From positions 63,038,720 through 63,102,719 of the forward strand of contig NC_089788.1 of NCBI RefSeq assembly GCF_040412425.1: DNA of 64,000 bases, in the 5' to 3' direction. The notes under the pieces are model-generated. The model saw only the letters and a list, made by a program, of their open reading frames with translations. It made no database searches and was not told the origin of the DNA. This stretch comes from Macrobrachium rosenbergii (lineage: Eukaryota > Arthropoda > Malacostraca > Decapoda > Palaemonidae). Made by a program: the position numbers and the translations under genes. This document shows positions 42,447-54,727 of the stretch, one piece after another (positions within the stretch are counted from its first letter, which is position 1; each line of letters starts with the position of its first letter).

Positions 42447-42568
42447 TGTTAGACAAGACATGTCTCCACGTCTAACTTTTAACAAACTGAATGCATTTTT
42501 TTTTTTATAATATCTGTTTCCCTAACAAGATTGGTTTAAGAAACGCACAAGCAAACGAGCTTGCGGAC
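41929..42568. other. Unique stretch with short (CT)n
   Basis: (CT)n at 42415-42443. Nothing else recognised. Confidence 0.55.
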
Positions 42569-42708
<140 letters not shown>

Positions 42709-42847
42709 TCGCGTGAGCAAGAGGAGGTGAGACTGAGATCGTATTATTGTATTGCAGTATACCACTCAAGCAAAACCTACACAAATATTCATATAACAAC
42801 AAACGCCTTCGATATTTTCCATTCTATCCATTGTGTATCTATTTCAG

Positions 42848-42912
42848 ACAATGCAGTTCCTATGAAATATGACGAAGAAGAATTCAAGTGGGGGAAAAAT
42901 GAGTCATGTTAA
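42848..42912 (+). CDS. Possible terminal coding exon (unrecognised)
   Basis: A pyrimidine-rich tract ending TGTATCTATTTCAG at 42847 is a good 3' splice-site match. The sequence after it reads in one phase as DNAVPMKYDEEEFKWGKNES... to TAA at 42910, a hydrophilic acidic peptide of about 21 residues with no internal stop. No upstream exon is identifiable and the length is trivial, so chance is a strong alternative. Confidence 0.15.
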
Positions 42913-44260
42913 CGAGACAACTGAGGAAGAATAGCGCCCATGGCGATAGCAGCAAAAAAAGGAACGATGAACTTTGACCCGCGTGACTTCCGGAATTTCA
43001 AACCGTCCGAAAAGGGTATTAAGAAGATAACCCTTATTAGCGTTGATAAACAAGATTCTCCCTCTTTCCCTTCCTTCATATATATGTATATACACGAGTT
43101 TGTGCAAATATTTTGGGAAATGAAAGAAAAAGTCATTCTGAGCAGAAAATGTTCTATAAGTTTCTACATTTTAAGGCTTCGTTTGTCGGTGAGGTGAATT
43201 TTAAAATAACGGTATCATTAAACGGTCAAGTAAGATGGCGCATACGGGATGTCAGAGTGAGGAGTCAGGGATATAGGGGGGAGGGTTGATGTAGGGCGTT
43301 AGGCAACTGGATTGCTAGCCTTTTAATTATGATTTTCTCTTCCAGGTTACTGAAAAATATAGCATTACAGTCCCTTCAATCAGTAAATTCACCCGTAAAC
43401 AGACTTCACTTAATTAATTTTAATGATTAGCTTTAGAAAGTTCTGTAGTTGTTGCCTGGCAACATTTATTTGTGATCGGTGAATTCTAGCGCAAACTGTC
43501 CTGCCGCCTCGTCACGGAATGATGAATCAGGAGTCACGACTAGGCCTACGCCTATGCTGAATGGGCGATAGTGACAGTAATCATGATAACAAGGGAATGG
43601 AGATAGGGAGGATACTGCACTTTGAACAGTGTCAGTTTTTTACCTCTTTCGATTACTGCATGAACAGGCTACCTTTGATAGAAAAGAATGAAGAAAGTGA
43701 ATTTCCCATGATGTTCCCCTTCTTTTCAATCTGACAGAGACGAAAGCGTTTTCATAGGCGTTTTTTTTTTTTGACTGGTGTGTGATGAATACTTTAATGA
43801 AGGGAGAGATTTTTGATAATACATTTTAAATCTTTGATCGGTGTTTAATGAATAGGCCCATCTTTTATGAAGGGGAGATTCCATTAGGCATGTTTTCTTT
43901 TCTTTATCGGAGTCTAGTGAATACCACTGACGGAGAGGGAAGTTTCAATGATCCATGCATTTAATTTGGGGGTATTTTATTCACATCGGCCTAATCGCCG
44001 ATTTCCTTTTTTGAACAACAGTGAAAGTTCACAACCGTGTAATCTAGAAATGGAACTGTTGCAAAACCCCTACATAAACATCATATCTGCATATTCCACA
44101 TTACTGGAACGGGAATGCATTGTCTCCAGTTTCTTGCTCTCAAAATGAATCCGGAATCTGACACTTGTAACCCGGACACTCTCGCTTATCTAGGCGGAAA
44201 AGCGAGACTGTTCAGTCACAAATGAACTGGTCAGCTCCATACCCCTCGCCCCATAGAGTG
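42913..44260. other. Unique stretch; RFX X-box at 43451
   Basis: A frame at 42940-43197 starts with a good initiation context (GCGCCCATGG) and reads MAIAAKKGTMNFDPRDFRNF... but is unrecognised and runs into low-complexity sequence. The rest, including three similar GGGAGAG.TTT phrases at 43800-43960, shows no gene. Confidence 0.4.
43451..43463. promoter_or_regulatory. RFX-type X-box, perfect inverted half sites
   Basis: GTTGCCTGGCAAC fits the X-box pattern GTNRCC-N(0-3)-RGYAAC bound by RFX factors, here with a one-base spacer and exact symmetry. Seen directly; binding and any target promoter are unproven. Confidence 0.35.
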
Positions 44261-44269
44261 TCAATCACT

Positions 44270-44540
44270 GGAGTGGCGATCTCCCTGCCGAGCTTGTGAC
44301 CTCGGGCGGCCATATTGAAAGGCCTCGGTCCAGCTCATGGTACTGCATTTTATTATTATTATTATATTATTATTATTATTATTACCTGACCCAATTTCAC
44401 AGAGAAAAATTACCTTACAAAAACAAGTTGGTCTAAGCACTCCAACCATTATGGTCAAGGCCTAAGCATCTGCTCTTGGATCTAAGCAGTGTTTAGCATA
44501 AATGGTTCGTGTAAATTACAGGACTTTCTTAGCATACAGT
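44270..44540. repeat. Macro-repeat copy A, lead module with (TTA)n
   Basis: CGGGCGGCCATATTGAAAGG, (TTA)n at 44349-44383, then ACCTGACCCAATTTCACAGA through GTCAAGGCCTAAGCATCTGC. The same modules recur at 56150-56520 (copy B), and the second half recurs at 63173-63330 (copy C). Confidence 0.92.
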
Positions 44541-45705
44541 CATTAACACTAACTAAACAGTAATGTACAATCACTAAACACTAACATTCACAATACACTT
44601 ACACTCACTAAACACTCACACTTACTATACACTCACTAAACACACACACTTGCTATACATTCACACTCAATATCACTAAATCACTGAATACTCAACACTC
44701 ACTATACACTAAACGCTCACTAAACACTCATAAAACACTAAACACTCACTAATTACTACTCACTGTACCCCAAACACTCAATAAACATTCACTAAATCCT
44801 AAAGATTTACTAAACACTAAACACTCACTATACACTAAATATTCACTAGGTACTCACTATAAACTAAACACTCATTACCATTAAATAAGCATACACTATA
44901 CACTACACACTCAATAAACCCTGAACACTCATTAAACACTAAATACTCACTAAACCCTAAATGCTCATTAAATCCCTAAACACTCAATAAACACTAAACA
45001 GTCAATGAACAGTCACTAATCACTCATTAAACAATCACGAAACACTTACACACTAAATATTCACTAAACACTAATTTTAACAACACATTCACTGAATACT
45101 TACTAAACATTCACTAAACACTTTCAGAAAACATTCACTAAACCCTAAACACTCACTAAACATTCACTGAATACTTACACACTAAACACTAACATTCACT
45201 AAACCTTAAGAACTCATTAAAACACACTAAACATTCACTAAACACTCAATAAACATTCACTGAATACTTACGCACTAAGCATTCACTAAACATTAACATT
45301 CACAAAAATTCACTAGACCCTAAACCCTCACTAAACTTTCACTGAATACTTCCACACTAAACATTCATTTGTTTAGTGTGAACTAAACCTTCACTGAACC
45401 CTAAACACTTACACACTAAACATTCACTAAACCCTAAACACTCACTAAACATTCAGGGAATACTTGCACACTACACATTCACTGACTACTTACACACTAA
45501 ACATTCACTAAATCCCAAACATTCACTGAATAATTACACACTAAACATTCACTGACTACTTACACACTAAACATTCACTAAATCCTAAACACTCACTGAA
45601 TACTTACAAACTAAACATTCAAAAACCATTCACTAAACCCTAAACACTCATTAAACATTCACTGAATAGTTACACACTAAACATTCACAAAACATTCGCT
45701 AAACA
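44541..45705. repeat. CACTAAACA-type satellite, copy A
   Basis: Over 1.1 kb of degenerate, roughly 9-12 base words built on ACTAAACACTC / ATTCACTAAACCCTAAAC / ATTCACTGAATACTTACAC. Longer blocks of about 40-90 bases recur imperfectly, suggesting higher-order structure. Near 45370 one word is reversed (TTTAGTGTGAAC). No coding. Confidence 0.95.
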
Positions 45706-45744
45706 TCTTCAAGAATACCCAAAGTCTTTTTCTCATCTTCAGGA

Positions 45745-46162
<418 letters not shown>

Positions 46163-47755
46163 AGCAAAGAGTATGGTGAAGGGAAGGGTCCGGCCCAGGG
46201 GCTGCTTCCTCGGAGGAAGGCAGGTATCCTGCCAGGCTGAGGAGGCGGGCCTGAAGAGGGCCCAAGTCCCTCAAGGGTGAGGCCCAAAAGCCATCAAGGC
46301 TTGCCAGTCTCTTGAGGGTAGCCTTGAAGGGAAGGGTCTGACCCAGAGGCTGCTTCCTCGGAGGAAGGCAGATATCCTGCCAGGCTGAGGAAGCGGACCT
46401 GGAGAGGGCCCAAGAACTTCAAGAATGAGGGCCTAAAGCCCCCAAGGCTCGCCAGTCTCTTGAGGGCAGCTTTGAAGGGAAGGGTCCGACCCAGAGGCTT
46501 CTTCCTCGGAGGAAGGCAGGTATCCTGCCAGGCTGAGGAAGCGGACCTGGAGAGGGCCCAAGAACTTCAAGGATGAGGCCCAAACCACCCAAGACTTGCC
46601 AGTCTCTTGAGGGCAGCCTTGAAGGGAAGGGTCCGACCCAGAGGCTGCTTCCTCGGAGGAAGGCAGGTATCCTGCCAGGCTGAGGAAGCGGACCTGGAGA
46701 GGGGCCAAGAACTTCAAGGATGAGGGCCAAAAGCCCCCAAGGCTTGCCAGTCTTTTGAGGGCAGCTTTGAAGGGAAGGGTCCGACCCAGAGGCTGCTTCC
46801 TCGGAGGAAGGCAGGTATCCTGCCAGGCTGAGGAAGCAGGCCTGGAGAGGGCCCAAAAACTTCAAGGATGAGGCCCAAAAGCCCCCAAGGCTTGCCAGTC
46901 TCTTGAGGGCAGCCTTGAAGGGAAGGGTCCGACCCAGAGGCTGCTTCCTCGGAGGAAGGCAGGTATCCTGCCAGGCTGAGGAAGCGAGCCTGGAGAGGGC
47001 CCAAAAACTTCAAGGATGAGGGCCAAAAGCCCTCAAGGCTTGCCAGTCTCTTGAGGGTAGCCTTGAAGGGAAGGGTCTGACCCAGAGGCTGCTTCCTCGG
47101 AGGAAGGCAGGTATCCTGCCAGGCTGAGGAAGCGGGACCTGGAGAGGGCCCAAGAACTTCAAGGATGAGGCCTAAAGCCCCAAGGCTCGCCAGTCTCTTG
47201 AGGGCAGCTTTGAAGGGAAGGGTCTGACCCAGAGGCTTCTTCCTCGGAGGAAGGCAGGTATCCTGCCAGGCTGAGGAAGCGGACCTGGAGAGGGCCCAAG
47301 AACTTCAAGGATGAGGCCCAAACCCCCCAATACTTGCCAGTCTCTTGAGGGCAGCCTTGAAGGGAAGGGTCCGACCCAGAGGCTGCTTCCTTGGAGGAAG
47401 GCAGGTATCCTGCCAGGCTGGGGAAACGGGCCTGGAGAGGGCCCAAGAACTTCAAGGATGAGGGCCAAAAGCCCTCACAGCTTGCCAGTCTCTTGAGGGG
47501 AGCCTTGAAGGGAAGGGTCTGACCCAGAGGCTGCTTCCTTGGAGGAAGGCAGGTATCCTGCCAAGCTGAGGAAGTGGACCTGGAGAGGGGCCAAGAACTT
47601 CAAGGATGAGGCCCAAAGTCCACAAGGCTCGCCACTCTCTTGAGGGCGGCCTTGAAGGGAAGGGTCTGACCCAGATGCTGCTTCCTTAGAAGGCAGGTAT
47701 CCTGCCAGGCTGGGGTAGGGGGCCTGGAGAGGGCCGAAACACTTCAAGGATCTCT
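46163..47755. repeat. 148-bp minisatellite, 11 units (copy A)
   Basis: The marker GCAGGTATCCTGCC recurs at 46220, 46368, 46516, 46663, 46811, 46959, 47107, 47254, 47401, 47549 and 47693: spacing 147-148 except the last, 144. Each unit carries two adjacent dyads, CTTCCTC-G-GAGGAAG and GGCAGG-TAT-CCTGCC. Because 148 is not a multiple of three, an open frame cycles through all phases. The minus-strand frames of 90-148 codons (GRIPAFLRGSSLWVGPFPS and LAGYLPSSEEAASGSDPSL phrases) are this repeat translated. The units are GC-rich in an AT-rich region. Confidence 0.96.
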
Positions 47756-48670
47756 TTGCCTGGACTTCTTCCGCGTTTTCCTTCCACCTCCCAATTCGGC
47801 AGAGCGGTTCTTCATCTCTTGGGCCTCTTCTCGAACGAACCCAATTTTCCCTCTTTCGTCGCTGAGTTTTTCCTTCGACGAGACAATTTGCGGTTCCTTC
47901 TCAGTCAAGTCCCGTTGCAGCGATTGAGCTCTATCGTCCGGCTTCTGGACCTTCGACTGGACAGCTAAAGTATCCTTCTAGGCCTCTTTTCCAAGACTGT
48001 TGTCAAGAGCGCCATTTCTTGCTAGAGGAACATGAACTTCTCGGCGTGAGGCTCGCAGGTGTCCTTCCAACTCTTTCCTCACCTTCTTTCTCTCCGCTTC
48101 ATGGGCCTTCACCTTTTCCTCGAGATAGGCGATGTTGACCTCATTCACATTTTTTTCATTTTCCAATTCGAGTATTTTTCCTTTGTTCTTTTCAAGTTCT
48201 GTCTCTCGGCGATCGAGGAAGTCCTTCACATGTTCGATATCCTTTTCTTTCTTAACCATGGCATCCTCCCATTCTTCATTTTTCTTTTTCAAGCATTCGT
48301 TATTCGAAGAGGGGTCCTTATTTTTGCCATTAATTTTCCTAATCCTGTCCTGAGCATCAACAGGAGTTTTTCGAAGGAGGACCACTCTTTCCTTAACTCC
48401 TCTAAATCCTCATTCTTTTGGATGTGAAATTCTTCCTTCGGAATGGTTCCATCTCTCGTTGTTCCAGTTCCTGAGAGCAGACTTAATCGTAATGGCCTTT
48501 CAAGGTAGATGGCTAGTTAGTCCTCCAAAAACATTTTTAACATTATCACGTCCAAAGTTTTGAATTTCCTTTATAAACAATAACACTGATCCAAAAAGAT
48601 TCATAGCCAACAATTGCGCACAAACTTTTTTCAGTACTGGAAACGTGGTACCTTTCCTTCTACTTCTTCA
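47756..48670 (-). pseudogene. Coiled-coil protein gene remnant, copy A
   Basis: The minus-strand phase from about 48385 to 47978 reads as a charged alpha-helical coiled coil without internal stops (KTPVDAQDRIRK, EKDIEHVKDFLDRRETELEK, LENEKNVNEVNIAYLEEKVK, ERKKVRKELEGHLRASRREV), then TAG at about 47978 and a further in-phase stretch (VQSKVQKPDDRAQSLQRDL..., EKEPQIVSSKEKLSDERGK) to TGA at about 47755. Upstream, phases shift: EEFHIQKNEDLEELRKEW in another phase, and still further upstream (48660-48500) a plausible segment (VCAQLLAMNLFGSVLLFIKE, IQNFGRDNVKNVFGGLTSHL). One stop plus at least one frameshift relative to copy B argue for a pseudogene. The reported 135-codon frame depends on a GTG start. 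Family not recognised beyond coiled coil. Confidence 0.6.
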
Positions 48671-48837
48671 AAGCATATAATTTTATTTACAGATGATTCT
48701 AATGGAAACTGGAATAAAAAAGGGAGAAAAAGCAAGTTTCCTAAATATGTTTTGAGAAAAATGTTGAGGTCTTCAGTTCAGGCGAAATAAGATTCCAGAA
48801 TTTGTCCCTTGTACATGTTTCTAGAAGCGGAATCGGA
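48671..48837. repeat. Macro-repeat copy A, splice-like border region
   Basis: On the minus strand CCCTTTTTTATTCCAG at about 48726-48711 resembles a 3' splice site just upstream of the decayed coding region. Copy B keeps the equivalent (CCCTTTTTTATTCTAG, near 60240-60225). Downstream-matching phrases such as AATATGTTTTGAGAAAA align with copy B. Confidence 0.6.
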
Positions 48838-49366
<529 letters not shown>

Positions 49367-49489
49367 TATATAAATACTTATAATACATACATACTTATAT
49401 ATGTGTATATATACACACGTGTATGTTTGTATGTATGTATATATACGTGTATATGTAAAAAGGTTATATAGTTGCAGACTTCTTAGTTA

Positions 49490-49712
49490 TTATCGAGGGG
49501 GGGCATCTAGGAGAAGGCGTACATATATCATATCAAAGTTTATTATTTAGCAGTGTCACATTACATCATCAAGGCTAAACTGAGCTAAAAAGACTTTCTT
49601 CTTTTTAGGTCAGTTTAGCCTTGATGAAGCAATGTGACATTGCGAAATGCCGTCGGCAATAATAAAGTGTGATATGATATACGTCTGCTTTTTCCTGGAT
49701 GTCCCTTTGATA
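49490..49712. repeat. Fold-back with hammerhead-like core (copy A)
   Basis: Arms 49496-49594 and 49603-49710 are imperfect reverse complements (CATCAAGGCTAAACTGAG / CAGTTTAGCCTTGATG). The right arm has TTGATGA (49621), a 6-bp hairpin GCAATG-TGA-CATTGC (49629-49643), GAAA (49644) and TGCC-GTC-GGCA, an order like a hammerhead ribozyme core. The left arm lacks the GAAA-to-GGCA part. Bounded by (TA)n on the right. Confidence 0.8.
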
Positions 49713-49713
49713 G

Positions 49714-49714
<1 letters not shown>

Positions 49715-49775
<61 letters not shown>
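49715..49775. repeat. (TA)n microsatellite
   Basis: TA run at the edge of the following array. Confidence 0.97.
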
Positions 49776-49778
<3 letters not shown>

Positions 49779-49780
49779 AT

Positions 49781-51193
49781 TTATCACATCACCGTGATTC
49801 ATATACAATCAGAAAGCTACAAACGTCCTTTAATATCCAATTCACTCTGCCTCGGAAGTAATATATTTTCATATATGTTACCGAAGGGGAATTTTTAGTT
49901 GATAATAAGTCCACCGTCCCGTGGGATCGAACCAGCGACGGACGAGGAATCAGGACTACAGTGACACACTAACCAGTCGGCCACAAGAGAGGTATAATGT
50001 GAATACCATCTCCCCATCAACCCACCCGTTATATAACTCAGGTGTTTTGCGTTTGGAGGCGATATCCACCCACCTCTGCCATGTTGACCGTGTAGTGCGT
50101 TTGTCGGCGTAGCCATATTATGACTATTTATCACATCACCGTGATTCATATACAATCAGAAAGCTACAAACGTCCTTTAATATCCAATTCACTCTGCCTC
50201 GAAGTAATATATTTTCATATATGTTACCGAAGGGGAATTTTAGTTGATAATAAGTCCACCGTCCGTGGATCGAACCAGCGACGGACGAGGAATCAGGACT
50301 ACAGTGACACACTAACCAGTCGGCCACAAGAGAGGTATAAGTGAATACCATCTCCCATCAACCCACCCGTCGAACTCAGGTGTTTTGCGTTTTGGAGACG
50401 ATATCCACCCACCTCTGCCATGTTGACCGTGTAAACGTTTGTATAACGTAGCCATATTATGACTATTTATCACATCACCGTGATTCATATACAATCAGAA
50501 AGCTACAAACGTCCTTTAATATCCAATTCATCTGCCTCGGAAGTAATATATTTTCATATATGTTACCGAAGGGGAATTTTTAGTTGATAATAAGTCCACC
50601 GTCCCCGTGGGATCAACCAGCGACGGACGAGGAATCAGGACTACAGTGACACACTAACCAGTCGGCCACAAGAGAGGGTATAAGTGAATACCATCTCCCA
50701 TCAACCCACCCGTCGAACTCAGGTGTTTTGCGTTTTGGAGACGATATCCACCCACCTCTGCCATGTTGACCGTGTATATGCGTTTGTCGCGATAGCCATA
50801 TTATGACTATTTATCACATCACCGTGATTCATATACAATCAGAAAGCTACAAAGTCCTTTAATATCAATTCACTCTGCCTCGGAAGTAATATATTTTCAT
50901 ATATGTTACCACAAGGGATTTTTAGTTGATAATAAGTCCACCGTCCGTGGGATCGAACCAGCGACGGACGAGGAATCAGGACTGTAGTGGGTTGATGGGA
51001 GATGGTATTCACTTATACCCTCTCTTGTGGCCGACTGGTTAGTGTGTCACTGTAGTCCTGATTCCCTCGTCCGTCGCTGGTTTACGATCCTATATGGACT
51101 TATTATCAACTAAAAATTCACCTTCAAACATATATGAAAATATATTACTTCAAAGGCAGAGTGAATTGGATATTAAAGGACGTTTGTAGCTTT

Positions 51194-51195
<2 letters not shown>
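49781..51195. mobile_element. Array 1 of ~340-bp tRNA-like units (4 direct plus 1 inverted)
   Basis: The unit start TATCACATCACCGTGATTCA occurs at about 49781, 50128, 50466 and 50809 (spacing 347, 338, 343). The last direct unit breaks near 50980 and is followed by an inverted partial unit to 51195. Read on the minus strand, each unit contains TGGCCGACTGGTTAGTGTG (A-box-like) and GCTGGTTCGATCCCAC (B-box match), so units are tRNA-derived, SINE-like. They differ mainly by single-base indels. Short frames here are shadows. Confidence 0.85.
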
Positions 51196-51263
<68 letters not shown>

Positions 51264-51400
51264 ATATATATATATATATGTGTGTATACATATATAAATA
51301 TATATTTATATATGAACGTATATTTAAAATTTTTACATATACATATATATAAATATATATATATACACATGTATACATACATATCTATATATGTATATGT
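51196..51400. repeat. (TA)n with interrupted TA-rich tail
   Basis: (TA)n to about 51260, then TTTATATA and CATATACATA-type sequence. Confidence 0.95.
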
Positions 51401-51404
51401 ATAT

Positions 51405-51965
51405 ATTGTTTCGAGGGTTAATGTGATTTTTCCTTAGCAACATTCTTGAGGGTGCGACGTCCCTGCCTACACGACTTAGGGTAGAAGAGACTCTTTCACC
51501 TTTGGAAGCAACGCTTCTGGGAGCAGGACACTCCGAAATGAAGCCAGTAAGTGGAAGGGACCCTTTAGCCATGGTAGGTAACCTTTCGAAGAGAAGATTA
51601 CTCTGGATGCAAACCTTGTTATCCAACCTTGGACTGTGCCCTAGCCACTGCACCATGGCCTTCCATGGTCTTGGATTTGAGTTCCCTTGCTTGAGAGTAC
51701 AAACAGGCATTTTTCCTCTTTTCTGCTCACTTTCCCGTTATTTCGAAAGTGTGCAGGACAGGCTGATAAAAGCAAGTGTTCCTTGGTGGATTAATAGGAA
51801 AGCGCTTGTTTCTTCACCAAATTTTCCCTTTGGGTATTTTATGATTATTTTCTTAATCCATCCTGACTTCCCTCCCTCAGCTTTTGTGGCAAACTTGGCT
51901 GGTTTGTTATTTGCCTTACAAAGTGTACCGGCTCCACTTCATTGACCAATTTTTTCTGCCACTTC
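51405..51965. repeat. Macro-repeat copy A, module 5
   Basis: Aligns over its whole length with 61455-62020 (GTTTCGAGGGTTAATGTGAT, CTACACGACTTAGGGTAGAA, GGTAACCTTTCGAAGAGAAG). The minus strand carries TGGTGCAGTGGCTAGGGCAC, an A-box match, and GGTTTGCATCC, a weak B box, so it may be another tRNA-derived element. The plus-strand 147-codon and minus-strand 125-codon frames are shadows; copy B preserves neither in full. Confidence 0.88.
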
Positions 51966-51968
51966 TAT

Positions 51969-53600
<1,632 letters not shown>

Positions 53601-53604
53601 TTTG

Positions 53605-54527
<923 letters not shown>

Positions 54528-54535
54528 ATAAAAAG

Positions 54536-54727
54536 AGGAATTTATTTCTGGTGATAGAAATTCATTTCTCGCTATAATGTGGTTCGGATTCCACAATAAG
54601 CTGTAGGTCCTGTTGCTAGGTAACCAATTGGTTCTTAGCCACGTAAAATAAATCTGATCCTTCGGGCCAGCCCTAGGAGTGCTGTTAATCAGCTCAGTGG
54701 TCTGGTTAAACTAAGGTATACTTGACT
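54536..54727 (+). mobile_element. SINE-A copy 5 (body only)
   Basis: Starts at AGGAATTTATTTCTGGTGAT directly after (TA)n and ends GGTATACTTGACT. The tRNA-like head is absent, with nearly the same 5' boundary as copy 1. It contains GTTGCTAGGTAACC. It lies between copies A and B of the macro-repeat. Confidence 0.9.

Noticed and set aside
44261..44458. Small minus-strand frames containing MTIMVGVLRPTCFCKVIFLC
   Set aside because: The similar peptide recurs at 56185-56436 and 63047-63247 because it lies in the repeated lead module; the part after it is translated (TTA)n, so it is repeat, although the shared 20 or so codons are noted.
44541..45705. Telomere-like CCCTAAA repeats
   Set aside because: CCCTAAAC occurs as part of longer CACTAAACA-type words at irregular spacing; it is a satellite, not a telomere array.
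46419..47747. Minus-strand proline/serine-rich frames of 90-148 codons
   Set aside because: They are the 148-bp minisatellite read in several phases; the same peptides appear in overlapping phases, so length reflects a stop-poor repeat, not a gene.
51333..51945. 125-codon minus-strand and 147-codon plus-strand frames in module 5
   Set aside because: Overlapping on opposite strands; the copy B counterpart breaks both by small indels, so no constraint on a reading frame.
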